Assembly: GCA_007922225.1 (NCBI GenBank)
Contig: ML679972.1
Coordinates: 38,300,340-38,364,339, forward strand
DNA length: 64,000 nucleotides
Direction of reading: 5' to 3'
DNA from: Emydura subglobosa
Lineage: Eukaryota; Chordata; Testudines; Chelidae
Positions 44,280 through 56,015 of this stretch are shown in pieces (positions within the stretch are counted from its first letter, which is position 1; each line of letters begins with the position of its first letter). Below the pieces are notes generated by a model that ran no database searches, had not been told where the DNA came from, and saw only the letters and a list, made by a program, of their open reading frames with translations. A program made the translations under genes and the position numbers.

Positions 44280-47200
44280 ATGCTGGCTGTCAGCCTCTCC
44301 ATCTTGATCCTCTCCTGCTGTCAGGGTAAGAGCCGAGCAAACTGAGGGCCCAATTGGGAAAGAGGCAGGGTTTCAAAAGTGCCTAGGTGAGTTAGGCACC
44401 TGGTCTGCTGAGGTGCTTTTGAAAATTCCCCTCAGTGCTGCACTGCATCTTTAGGTGCCTAAATACCTTTGTCAATCTGTCCCAGGGGCCTTTCCCATGC
44501 CTGATGTCTTTGATCATTGTCAGTTTCTGCTGTGCTGTCTGGCTTGGGTCACTGCTGCTTTCCCGTTCCCCTGCCTACTGGACTGGGACAGTCTGTGGCA
44601 CATGTCTCTTTAAAATGGGGCTGGGGAGGAGAGTGTGGGAAGGTAGTGTTTGTTTCCCCCAAGGAAAATGCAGCCCCCTTGACGGATCTGCCAGAACTCC
44701 GTGTTCCGTGCCATCTGGGAACATGCTGCCTGGTGTTATTCTCTGGCTGAGGATATTCTGCATGGGGTGGGAAAAAAAAAAAAAGTCATATTTTACGCTG
44801 GATGGCACAAAATAAAAAGCTGGTTTGACATCAGCCAGTGTGTGCCAGCCCCTGACCCTCCACCCCGCTCGCCCAGTGTGTACCCTGTGCAAAGGGGTTT
44901 GAAAGATTTCAGCACCTTAGACAGCACCCCACCTCTGTCATATGGCCGAGGACTCTCTTAAACACTCAAAATGCCCTGGGAAAGCGCTGCAGAATCAGCT
45001 CATGAGTCCTGGGATCCTTCCTGGGGGAGAATTTGAAATGTGTCTACTTTCAGAAAGGTTCAAAGGCAAATCCAGATTGGCCCTGGAAGAGCCTTACGGG
45101 ACCGGCTGTGGGCAAGAAAGGGCTGCTTTCAAACTAGACCTGATGCTGTTAATCAAAAGGCCTGTCCAATAATGGGGTGTATAAGAGGGAGAGCAAGAGT
45201 GTGTGTGTTTATGTATGCAGATCTCTGTGTGTAGGTGTGCACACGCAAATCTGTGTACACAGGAGTGTGTGCATAGCGAGTGTGTGGGTGCATATACACT
45301 TGGGTGCATAGTTCTGCGTGCATGGGACCCGTGTGCATAAAGATCTGTGGGTAGCTCTGCGTGTGTGTGTGTGTGTGTGCGTGTGCGTGTGCGCGCGCAC
45401 GAATAGTCGGCTAGATGTCTCAGTGTATCTAGATCTGCGTGCATGGGGAAGGAGGTCATGGGGAACTTCCAGGCATGGGTGTGTTTGACAGAGCAGATCT
45501 CAGTCCACGTCTGTTTCTGTGGTGCAAAGTCTCTGCTGCACAGCTTTAACTTGATAATCCCTCAGTCTTTCCCAGCAGTTGCTGAGCCAGGTGACAATCA
45601 TTAAAAAGGAAAAGGCTTGATTCTGCTCTCCTGCCTCCATCACCCCTGTGGCTGCTGCTTTACCCCAGAATTGGGCCCAAGATTTCAGGATCAAAGTCCC
45701 AGTTTCAGCACTAGGTTTTTAAGGATTCCTCCATCTGGATCCCAGCCACTTGCATTCTCTGGCCTGTTGTGCGTCATCCAACATTACATAATGGCATTAT
45801 ATAAGGCTCTTGGCCTCTCTCACTGCAGCTTCTAAGAGGCCGATCAGTGGCTCCACTTGAGCACTTGATCATTTGTCCTGGGTGTGCGCTGGGAGGAACA
45901 TCCCTGGGAGTGGAGGTTAGACAGAGTAGCCCCCGGGAAGGAGTACACCCTGGGGGAAATTGTACATAAGGAAGCTGTTAGATAGGAGGCGATTGGTCAG
46001 ACTTATTTGCATTATTATTATACTTTGCTCTCTGGCTGCTTTTCAGTAGCAGGTCAGGGATCCCAAACAGTTGCTGTGCCCAAGCCCGGAGGTGGCTGTA
46101 TCTCAGCACTGGGTGAGGGATCTCTGTAGAAACAGCTGTTGTGCTCCAGCCCAGAGGTGGCTGCATTGTAGTAATGGAAGAGTGATCCCTGTAGAACCAG
46201 CTGCTGCATTCAACACCAGAGGCAGCTGCATCTCAGTAGTGGGCAAAATTATCCATGTATAAACAGCTGCCCTGCCACACCTCAGAAGTGGTCCCATTTC
46301 AGGGGCGAGTGAGTAATCCATGGAGGAACAGTTGCTGCACCCCACACCAGGGCAGCACCAGGTGGAGCGATAGGAGCATTCGTTCCTGATCTGGGCGAGC
46401 TCTTTCATCAGATTTCAGGGAGGGAACAATTTGCCACATTAAAGCTGAACTCTCCCTACACACACACCCTGAAAATGAGGGTTTCAGACACACAAGCTGG
46501 CAGGAACATGACTCAGGTAGAACTAGAGGGCAGGGACAGAAGGAGCTGTGCTTTGCATTTGCCTGGCTCGCCCAGGAAGATCCCAAACCCTGCGGGGTCA
46601 CGCTGTCCTATGGCAGGAACATGCTACCCAGCTGGTGTATGGTTATCAAAACAGTTTCAGCCAAAGCTAGCTGAAGTCTGTTCTGGTGGTTGGGGCACTG
46701 GCCTGAGAGTCAGGACAACTGGGTCCTGGTCCTGGTCCTGGTCCTGTTCTGTGATGTTCGGCCAGTCACCGTGCTTCAATTTCCCTGGTCCATGCCTCAG
46801 TTTCCCCTTTGTCTATTTAGATTGCCAGCTCTTCAGGGCAGGGACTGTCTCTCACTCCATATCTGTGCCATGATGGGGGCCCCTGCTCCCAGTCAGCGTC
46901 TGTGCATCACCTGGCATGACGGGGGGCCTGATCCTGATTCTAGGCACTATTGCAACACCCCTAATCCTCAGGCAAAGATTCCCACTGACTCCCTGGTGCT
47001 TTGGCCCCAGCCCCAAGGGGCTGGACAGCTGGGGAGCTGAGGAGCACCATGTGCTTTCGCTGGGAGGAGGGCACACAGCTGCCTCAGCCAGGTGCCAGCT
47101 GGCAGGCACCACCTCCCCGCCCCATTCCGGGCAAGGATTAGTCGCCCTCTGTGCACTGATCTGGTGGGCTGCCAGCTGACGCTGCGGACAGGAGATGGAG

Positions 47201-50200
47201 CACCTCAGCTGTGAGCTGGGTCAGCACCTGGGGGGGGGAGTTCTGTGGGGCACAGCCATTGCAGGGGGCCCTATAGATGGAGGAGGGGTGCCCCCCAAGC
47301 TCTCAGCGTAAGGGCATGAGGGCAGCTAGAGTAGGAGAGCGGAGGCTGGTGGACACCCAGACATTCAACAGCTCCTTTCAGCCAGGGAGCTCCCCCAGCT
47401 GGGGCATCAGTATCACCCTCCTCCCCCCTGGGGGAAATGACTTAGACCCGGTCAAACAGCAAGTCAAGGACAGTGCTGAAAAATAGAACCCAGGAGTCCT
47501 GGCTCCCAGCCTCTCCCCTGCTCTCACCACTAGCCCCCACTCCCCTCCCAGAGCCAGGGATAGAACTCAGGCATCCTGGCTCCCAGCCCCCGCCCCATTG
47601 TAACCACTAGACCCCACTCCCCTCCCTGAACTGGGAATCAAATCCTGTGCAGCCTGTGGGCCAGGTGCCAAGCTGATTTGCCTCTGTCTAACTTGGATCG
47701 GAGCAAGGATCCTTCCCTCCCACTGTGCCAGGGAACGCAGCCACCAGCTGCCCTGAAACCTCCATGCCGGGGTCAGCCCTCAAACCCTGCCTGGCCCTTT
47801 TCAGCACCTGGCGCTGGGTCCCTGCCAGGGAGGCTGTGGGGAGAGAAGGTGCTGAGAGCCATTGAACCAAACTGTAAACCCTGGATATGATGGCTGGGCA
47901 GCTTCCCCAGTTCTGAGTGAGCAGCCTGCCCTCTGGGGACAGTTGATGGATCCACCCCTGCTAAGTGCTGCTAGCAATAGGTGAACACCCGCTGCTGGGG
48001 CGTGTGCACCCCCCAGCCCCCTGCTCTGCCCCCGCGTGGCCTTCATTCTCTCCGCAGAGCGATCAAGCACTGCCATCCCAATCCAAAGCCGGCAGGGGCC
48101 CATGGGGGGGGATCTTTCCACTGGTTTTGGATCAGGCCCAGAGGTGCCCAGATTCGCAAGCTGCATGCCACGCGTTCTGGGGCGTTGGCAGCTCCCGATT
48201 GTTTGTGGAAGGCCACACCACTAGCCTGGCACGCCGGACCCTGTACACAACCTGGCAGCTTCGCCTCCCCCTCCGAGGGCTTGAGACTCCACCGGCATGA
48301 GCTGTCTTTGGACACAAGTGGGTGCGATCGCTATTCCAGAGCGCTGACTTGTCTTCACTAGACAATGAAGTGCCTGTGTGTCATGCAGCCCCCTCAAGTG
48401 ACTGATTCACATATGAGGATAACAGCCTACCGCTGCTAACAGCTCATGGGGTTAATTCTTTAGCTCAAGAGATAGAGACCTGTGCTTTTAACAAGCAAGG
48501 CAGAGGGCTTGATTCCTGTGGATGAGCCATCATTGAGAGGGCTGTACACTGTCACTGTGTTTTCTTTCTTTCCCTCCCAACCCCTAGATGAGTGGTTCCC
48601 AACCTGTGGCCCGCAGGGCCAAAAGTGGCTCGCAGGGGCTTTCAAAGTGGCCCGTGGCTCCCCTCCTGCTGGCTGCAGAATGGAGCCACTGCCTAAGGAC
48701 CCAGGCGGAGCGCGTTTCCGCAGGGCTACAAGACCGGTGCAGGCTCCTTTCTGCAGCCAAGAGGATGGGAGATCAGCGCTCCCCTCCCCCTGACTGTAGC
48801 AGGGAGCAAAGCAAAGCACTCTGCCTGGGTCCATAGGTGCTGGGGTCCCTGCTGGAGCCAGAGGGAGGGGAGCACTGATCTCCAGCCCCCTGGCTGCAGA
48901 AGGGAGCCGCTGCCTAGGGACCAGGTGCAGCGCATGGGGCTACAGGACAGGTGCGGTTTCGCTGCTGCAGTCAGGGATCAGCGAGGCGGCGAGATCAGCG
49001 AGGGGCCAGCCTCCGTACTGAACTCCTACCGTCTGGCTGCAGTGGGGAGGGGCCTGCTGGTGGACACTGGTGGCCCCTCAGGGTTGTAAAAATGATATCT
49101 GTGGCCCTCGAGCCAAAAAAGGTTGGGAACCACTGCCCTATATTCTCCTCCAAAAGCAACACCCCGTGTCTGCCTGCAAACCTGCCGGCCTTCAGTCACT
49201 CAGATGACTTTGCTCTTCACTAAAAAAAACCCAAAAGCCCATCTGGAAATGGGGATAATGACCCTTTCTTTGACTTGTCTCTTTAGATTGCAAGCTCTTG
49301 GGGGCAGGGACTGTCACTTACTATGTGTCTGTGCAGCACCTAGCACATTGTGGCCCCTGATCTCCACTGGGGCCTCTAGGAGCTACAGCAATACCCTTAA
49401 TGATGAAAACACCATTGAAGCGGTAGAGAAGTCGTGTTCTAGCGATTGCATTGCTGACCAGGGAAAGCATGTAATAATATATTGCCTCGTCTCTTTTATT
49501 TTGTAGCCCGTTCTCTACCTTTGTCCACCCAGCTCTCGGCAGACGATGAAAAGGTAAAAAAACAGGAAGCCAGAAAAAGAGACCAGACCAAACCAAAACA
49601 TCCCACTGAAATGAGCGAGAAACCTCAAGGGGTTCAATTGGGGGTCTTGCTTCTGGAGCAGCGCCGCATGGTCCAGTGGAAAGAGCCAGTACTCAGGACA
49701 CCTGGGTTTTTTTCCCAGATCTGCCACAGTCCTGCAGGGCCTCTCTGTGCTTTTGTTGCTCTTGTCTATCTACGGTGTTGCCAATCTCAAACATCCAAAA
49801 ATCATGAGATTTGTCTTAAAAATTACAAAGGTTTTTTTTTAAACAAAACTTTTAGCTCCTTTGATTCACCTTCCGCTGTTTGAACCTTGTAAGATTCACA
49901 TATTTCAAAGCTTTGCCCTACAACCATGCGGGTTTTTTTATTTACTGAAAATTGGCCAATGAGGAAAGGTTAAAAAAACGGCATATTTAGTCGAGACACG
50001 AAGCCTGAGAGGGGCCTCAGAACAGTTTTCCATTATGTCAAGGGCTGTTATAAAGAAGACAAGGATCAATTTTTCTCCATGTCTGTGGGAGATAGGACAA
50101 GAAGCAATGGGCTTAATCTGCAGCAGGGAAATTTAGGTTCGATATTAGGAAAAACTTTTAACTCTAAGGGGAGGTAAGTCCTAGCCCAGGCTTCCCAGGG

Positions 50201-53200
50201 AGGTTGTGGAATCCCCATCATTGGAGGTTTTTAAGAACAGGTTGGACAAAACCCTGTCAGGGCTGGTCTAGGTTTGCTTGGTCCTGCTTCAGCGCAGGAT
50301 GCTGGACGTGTTGACCTCTCACGGTCCCTTCCAACCCGACATTTCTATGGTTCTATGAGATTCTCAGGAAGTCACATAATTCCAGGATCTGGGGCTATCG
50401 AGAAATCAGCAAATATCTTGAGAATCCCACTAAGTTTCTGAGAGTTGGCAATGCTGCATAATTTTGCCTGAATGCTCTTAGAGGGAGGTGCTATCTTTCA
50501 CCAGGTGATTGTGCAGCACCTGGCATGACGGGGACCTGATTTCGGCTGGGATCTATAGGTGCCACCGTAACACAAATAATCAATAACATAATAATTCTCC
50601 CCCAACGTCTTACTCGTTCTTCTCCCCTGCACCACTGGGTGTCCCCAGCTGTGCATGGGCGTATATAAGCATGTGGGAGGCAGTGTGACCTAGTAGATGG
50701 TGCACTGGAACAGGACTCAGAAGATTTGGGTTCTCTTCCTGGCGCAACTTGCTGGGGAAGTCATGTCCCAGCTCTGTGCCTCAGTTTTCCCTCTGCAAAA
50801 TGGTGATAATGATGCTGACCTTCTTTGGAAAGTGTTTTGAGATCTGCCGATGAAAAGCTGTAGGGATTATTATTGATTTATGATGATGATTGATTGATTG
50901 TGTCAGCTCCTTCTTTTTCGATGCAGTATCATGGAATCCCCATCCTTAGAGGTGTTTAAGGTCTGACTTGACAAAGCCCTGGCTGGGATGATTTAGTCGG
51001 GGTGGGTCCTGCTTTGAGCAGGGGGTTGGACTAGATACCTCCTGAGATCCCTTCCGACCCTAATCCTCTATGATTTTATAATAAGATGCCACACTCGTAG
51101 ATCAGGCCCAGCCAATGTTGCAAGGAGTCGGTCTGCTGGGAAAATATAGAACTAAACAGTTTCCAGTCAGAAAACAGGGTTTCCTCTCAATCGAAATTCT
51201 CCACGGGAAAAGATCAATTTTGGTGGAGTTTTTCCAGCCAGGAAATCGGACTATGGCAGGTTGACGCCCACCGGAGTCTCCACAGTGCCTCATGGGAGTT
51301 GTATGCTTTCATCCCCCCGCCCTGTTCTCCCCATTAGCTCCACTCCCCAGCCAGACTAATCTCCCATGATGCACCCTGGTCTGTTCCTAAAAGGTTTTGG
51401 GGTTTTTTGCCTTTTCAGGAGAACAAAAACCAGAATTTCCCCTGTCACGGATTCCTAGGGTCTGTGCGCTGCTCCAGCCCTTAAAAGCTCTCCTGAGAGC
51501 ACCCCTCTGATAGTGCTAGCCCCTGGGGCCTCACTTTTCCAGAAAGATAGGCCCCATGGTCTCAGCACCTCCTCGCCTGCACCTTGAGAGCAGTCTGTTG
51601 AGACCCAGTGCAACTGACTTACCTTTCTAAGGTGATCGGGAATCTATGCAAAATCCATCCAGCACGGCTTTCTGTTGTTTCCAGCTGTCATGCTTCCCTG
51701 CTTCCCTGCAGAGTGGTGATGGAAATTGCCTCCTTTTGGCTGTGTCAATGTCCCGGCCATCAGAGCCACCTTCTCAACTCACCTGTGTTGATTCGGGCCA
51801 GTTCTTGATTAGCTGATTCCAGCTCAGACAAAATCGGGGACGGTTCTGCTGGCCCTTCATTCCCTGAGGTGCTCAATGTGCGGCTGTACAAAACCAGAAG
51901 GGAAACTGAGGCACGCCTCTGGCTCGTAAAAATATCACCCACATTCGTCACTGCTGTGCTGCTCCCGTTTTCTGATCACACTGGCCCTGAGCGGTCGGAA
52001 ATGTGAGGGAACTGACAGAAGATGGGAGAGGAGGTGAAACATTGGGGGATCTTTGGGGTATCATCACTGTAAACCCAAATTCACTCTGACCACCCCTTTG
52101 GCCAGGTCACCAAGTGCATCACAGAGGTTCTGGCTGACACCCTGTCCAACCCCAGCCCGGTTCCGGTCGCCAGCGAATGCCTGAAGATCCTGAAAGAAGG
52201 TAAGTGCCTGTGGTCGTCGGGTCCTATGGAAAGCAGAGCTGGACTGAGATCCAAACACCCCCGTAGCTCAGCGAGGACTCAGTCCTGTCTGGGATGGAAC
52301 AGGCGCAGGGTGCAGCTTCTCATTGTTCTCAGACTGCTCAGCGCTGCCTTGGGGGCAGCCAGGGGCCTTGGTGGGGTGGGAAATGGCCCTGAGACTCTCC
52401 CCTTTGCAAGTGATGTGGTTGGAGTAAGGGGACAGGTCAGGGTATGACGGCCAAAGCGTGCTATGGCTATGTCCCCCAGGGCCCATAGTGGATGAAGCAT
52501 GAGTTAGAGCAGCCCTGGGGCTGCTCTGGCGCTGCGGACCTTACAGGGCCCAGGACATGAGGACTGCAAAGGGGGTTACAGCCATCTCCCCCCATTTCCA
52601 CCTGAAACATTGGGAATGTGTCTGTCAGCAGGGCCTGTCTTTTCCTTCTATGTGTGTACAGCACCGAGCGCAGCGGGGGCCCTGCTCGGGGCACTTTGGC
52701 TGCTACCTTAATTCACGTAGTTAATCTGCCCCCAGAATTTCCTTTCACTCTGGAAAGCTTTTCCCTCTGCACACGCGTGTTAAAGGCAGCTCAGAGACAC
52801 GAGTGCAGCTGGCATCTGCTATTTCCTTGCCCATGTCCTGGGCTGGGCATTTGCCCGTGGGCACCGTGGCATGAGTTAAACGTGGATACCCATTTAGCGC
52901 AAGCTCACGATCGGGGTTCGCCCTCTTCTCCCCCATTGTCTTTTCCAGATGAGAGGGTCCTGGCCATGCTGCACCACCATTACCTGCTGAAGGAGCTGAA
53001 GGAGCTGGTACATGAAGGTATCTGCCCTGACTCCCGTCCCACCCCCCCTGCATGAATTTCAGGGACTGCGCTGGGGTCAGGATGCCTAGGTCTTATTCCT
53101 GGGTCTGTCGCCAATCTGGGGCTGGATTGCAGCTGGCAGCCCCTAGAGGGGAAAGACCCCATGTCCCATTCCCCCCCCCCAACCTGGGGCTGGATCAGAG

Positions 53201-55503
53201 CCAGCGCCCCCTAGAAGGGATGCCGGTTTCATCCAGCCTTAGTGTGTCTGGTGGGGCCTGGTTGGTGTAATCAGGGAATGGGATACGGGGCGATATCCCA
53301 CTTGCCGCTCATTGGCACCCGAGCTGGCATTCAGAACAGAGAAGCCATGGGAGAGAAATCTGGGGAAGGGGCAGAGCCGGGGACCCCTGAGGATAGGGGG
53401 CAGGATGCATGTGTGAACAGAGTCCCGCAGCTTCCAAACCTCTGTCCGCCCATCCCCAAAGGGGTCGGCACTGCCACGTGGGGGGCACAGCTCCCCGCCT
53501 GGCTGTCACGGTTTTCCTCCCCGCCCCTAGAGAACGCCCACCACCACCCAAGCCATGGCCCATGGCCGGTGCTGGAGGAGAGCCCCAAGGGGGAGGAGCT
53601 GAAGAAGTGGGACAAGCACCTCCCGCAGAGCGAGGCCACCTCCGAGAGGGTGGAAGAGAAGGAGAAGGAGGGCGAAGCCCAGCAGGAGGAGTACGAGAAG
53701 ATGGAGAAGATCATGGAGAAGGTGAAGGAGGAGAAGGTCTCGCACGGCGAGGACAGCACCAAAGTGGAGGAGGCTAAGGAGATCCTGGAGGGCGAAGAGG
53801 AGGAGGAGAAAAGGAAGAGGGAGCATGAGGAGGCGAAGCGGGCATCGCCCAAGCTGAGGGAGAGCAGGGGACCTGGAGCCAGCAAGAAAACGGGGCTGCC
53901 GGTCAAGAGGCACTTCAGCGAAGAGGACAGTTCAGAGGAGGAGGAGGAGGAGCAGTCGTACCGCCATGGAGGCCAGCCCCATGGGGGACTGGAGGACTGG
54001 GAGAAGGAGGAGGAAGAGGAGGAGGAAGAGAAGAGATCAGGCCCGGCCAAGCGGGTGGACGAGAAGGCCAGCGACGAGGAGACGGCCCAGTTCGAGGCGG
54101 AGGAGAAGGGCGTGAAAATCTCCGACTCGCACACCCACCTCCACGGGGACAGGAGGCTGTGGAAAGAGGGCGAGGAGAGGGACAGCCACCGCCACGGGCC
54201 GCCTGGCCTCGAGCTGAAAAAGAGGCACCCCGAGGATGAGGGGCACCTGAAGGGCAAGCACCATGGCCACCAGGAAGAGGAGGAAGAAGAGGAGGAGGAG
54301 GAAGAAGAGGAGAAGGAGGAGGAGGAAGAAGAAAAAGAGAGAGAGGCCAAGAAGGACAAGGTCAGTCCTAGCTCTTTTCCATGAGCTACATGGCCACTAG
54401 TGATCCTGGCGGGTAACCTCCAGCCTTGGAGGGGGACCTGCCAGCTCTCAGGGCCGGGCAGCACCCGATTGTGGGTGGGACTGGGAGACCTCCAAGCCAC
54501 CAGCTGCTGCAGGAAGTGCCGGTGACGATGCCCTCAGGTCCCCAGGAAGGGCTGCATGAGGGCGGCTAGATGCTCCCGCTTGCCCTGAAAGCCATGAGGT
54601 GTTGGGGCACCCAAATGGCCTTTGTGCCCATGGAAAACAATCTCCCCTGCGTACCCATGACTCCCAAACCCCGGCCTTGGAGGGCCCCAGGGGTCCAGCC
54701 CTCCGTAGGCACAAAGGGGCTGGCTGGGATTTTTTTGACAAAACAGTTTTTCGGTGGAACGTCCCAGTTCCCACCCCACTTTTGCCAGGGGCCCAGCAAG
54801 GAATTCCTGGTCAGAAGCAGGCAGCTCCCCTGCCCCAGCCTAGCCAGTGCTGGAGTGGCTAAGGCTGTCAGCTGGCACGGGAGAGATCCAGATTTGAGTC
54901 CCTGCTCCAGATCAAGTAGAGTCAGGGCTCGGCGCTGGGCGCCCTGCTGGGTGCTCTGACCCGGGGCTGTGGGCTTTTCTGGGGTGAGGCATTTTTTTGG
55001 CAAGCACCTTGAAAGCTCTTGGTTTTGTCCTCATGCTGAATGGGCTTGATGTTTGGGCAAGCGTCCCACCAGGCTCAGGAGCCCCATCCACAGCCGCGGG
55101 GTCAGCTGGGTGGAGAGGTGCAGCCCACGGCATTGCTAGCCCATGTGGTCGGCTGGGCCTCCTCGCTCCGTCCCCTGATCGGCCCAAACGCCCCGGCACT
55201 GGGCTGTGAAATAGGTGCTGCAGGAATGCCAGAGCGCACCGGGGCAGCCACAGGTGCAAATCCCCGGCACGGGGGGTGGCAGAGACAAATGAAGGCCTAT
55301 TTAAGGTGGCTGATGTCACCCCGGCCAGTGCCTGTGGGGTGGCAGAGACCTTGTGCCCTGGAGGGGTGGCCCTGAGTACCCCCCATTCTCACCGCTTCTC
55401 CTGTTTTCTCTCCATCCAGGAACGGGAGCTGGAGAAGCTGGAAGAGATCGAGCGCGTGCTGAAGAAGATGGCAGAGAAGCTGCGGGAGCTGCGGAGAGGG
55501 TGA
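44280..55503 (+). CDS. CCER2: Granin: CHGA-like, syntenic with CCER2 (glutamate-rich secretory protein)
   Basis: Six coding exons: 44280-44325, 49507-49553, 52106-52199, 52949-53017, 53531-54360, 55420-55503; 389 aa, phases agree. Residues 1-18 are a signal peptide (ARS|LPLS cleavage expected). The mature N-terminus matches chromogranin A: LP start, Cys at mature 17 and 38 with TEVLADTLSNPSPVPV between, then DERVLAMLHHHYLLKELKEL. Exon 5 (86-362) is Glu/Lys/His-rich with long acidic runs and several dibasic sites (VKRH, EKRSG, AKRVD, KKRH). Residues 264-280, KASDEETAQFEAEEKGV, match what I recall of mammalian CCER2, and CCER2 also lies next to SARS2. The last exon (363-389) is the CHGA-type helix ending LRRG. 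Likely role: a calcium-binding, aggregating cargo or prohormone of secretory granules. No WE14- or catestatin-like segment is seen. The exon 5 donor is GTCAGT. Confidence 0.88.
45185..45450 (+). repeat. GT-rich imperfect repeat, alternating purine-pyrimidine
   Basis: About 260 bp of GTGT/GCAT sequence with AGATCT recurring at roughly 50-110 bp spacing (45220, 45340, 45430 regions); 45358-45402 is almost pure alternating GT/GC and could adopt Z-DNA. Intron 1 of the granin gene. Confidence 0.7.
46055..46365 (+). repeat. Minisatellite array, about five ~60-bp units
   Basis: Units begin CCGGAGGTGGCTGTATCTCA, CCAGAGGTGGCTGCATTGTA, CCAGAGGCAGCTGCATCTCA, TCAGAAGTGGTCCCATTTCA, each followed by a GTGAGNGATC - GTAGAAACAGCTG part. 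The longest array of this family in the window. Confidence 0.75.
46680..46960 (+). repeat. MIR-like SINE with (GGTCCT)4 expansion
   Basis: Head with GAGTCAGGACAACTGGGTCC, an expanded GGTCCT hexamer run at about 46726-46746, body (ATGCCTCAGTTTCCCC) and tail (GTGCATCACCTGGCATGACG). Confidence 0.6.
47480..47650 (-). repeat. Inverted SINE-head units
   Basis: Three units in a row (AATAGAACCCAGGAGTCCTG, GATAGAACTCAGGCATCCTG, then CACTAGACCCCACTCCCCTC ... GGAATCAAATCC). Confidence 0.65.
48590..49136. mobile_element. hAT-type non-autonomous element with inverted ends
   Basis: Left GAGTGGTTCCCAACCTGTGG, right AAGGTTGGGAACCACTGCC. The middle contains two or three copies of a GCAGAAGGGAGCCGCTGCCT-like unit. 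No coding capacity. Confidence 0.7.
49235..49405 (+). repeat. MIR-like SINE 3' part
   Basis: AAATGGGGATAATGACCC, AGATTGCAAGCTCTTGGGGG, GCAGGGACTGTC and GTGCAGCACCTAGCACATTG. It ends about 100 bp before granin exon 2. Confidence 0.65.
49960..50360 (+). mobile_element. CR1 LINE 3' part
   Basis: GAGATAGGACAAGAAGCAAT, ATTAGGAAAAACTTTT, AGGTTGTGGAATCCCCATCA and CCTTCCAACCCGACATTTCT up to TCTATGA. Granin intron 2. Confidence 0.8.
50490..50900 (+). repeat. MIR-like SINE copies
   Basis: A 3' piece at 50510-50590 (GTGCAGCACCTGGCATGACG) and a fuller copy at 50680-50895 (GGAACAGGACTCAGAAGATT, GTGCCTCAGTTTTCCC, TTTTGAGATCTGCCGATGAA). Confidence 0.65.
50925..51078 (+). mobile_element. CR1 LINE 3' end
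   Basis: ATGGAATCCCCATCCTTAGA, CTGCTTTGAGCAGGGGGTTG and CTATGATTTTA are a CR1 terminus. Confidence 0.75.
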
Positions 55504-55879
55504 CCTTCCCAGCCCCCTTAGGGGAGCGAGGAGCAGTGGGAGGGGGACAAAGGGGTGGCTGTCCCTTTAAGAGTCACTCCCCCACCCTACAGGCCCTCCC
55601 CCCACGTGTGCTTTCTCTGTATATATCCCTCCTCTCCTCTCCCACTCGGCTGCAGACTGTTATCAAAGCCTCAGAGCTCCTGCTTTTCTACGCCCCATCT
55701 GCCCGTCCAGCACCGGCAGGGACCCAGCGCAACCACGTCCCCCGGCTACCTGAGGCCAAGGAAAATATCCAACCTGCCCCCCAGGCGCCTGCAGGAAACA
55801 TCCCTCCAGAACCATGGGACATGTCTCAGCAACTGGGCCGTTCTGACAGTATAAAGTGGGTGGGAATGTCCCTCTGAGC

Positions 55880-56015
55880 ATTACCCCACACTGCGCTGTG
55901 CCTGTTCTCTGCCCCCCAGAGCCCATAGGGGGCGGATCGGGGGTGTGGCCGGGGTGCATTGCGCTGTGCCTGTTCTCGGCCCCCCAGGGCCCATCGGGGG
56001 AGGAGCTCATTTCAC
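55880..56015 (+). repeat. Two tandem copies of a ~70-bp unit in the granin 3' UTR
   Basis: GCGCTGTGCCTGTTCTCTGC with CCCCAGAGCCCATAGGGGG is followed by GCGCTGTGCCTGTTCTCGGC with CCCCAGGGCCCATCGGGGG. An inverted relative occurs at about 26565-26650. Confidence 0.55.

Noticed and set aside
45153..45459. His/Thr-rich open frames antisense to the GT-rich block
   Set aside because: Pure translation of a microsatellite-like repeat.
53331..54500. 389-residue open frame antisense to the granin exon
   Set aside because: It is only the mirror of GAG/GAA codons: Ser/Leu-rich low complexity. The + strand has the signal peptide, splice sites and family motifs.
44280..55503. That the granin gene is the true CHGA orthologue
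   Set aside because: The gene order (SARS2 next door), the CCER2 motif and the missing CHGA central peptides favour CCER2. Not fully excluded without seeing the rest of the genome.
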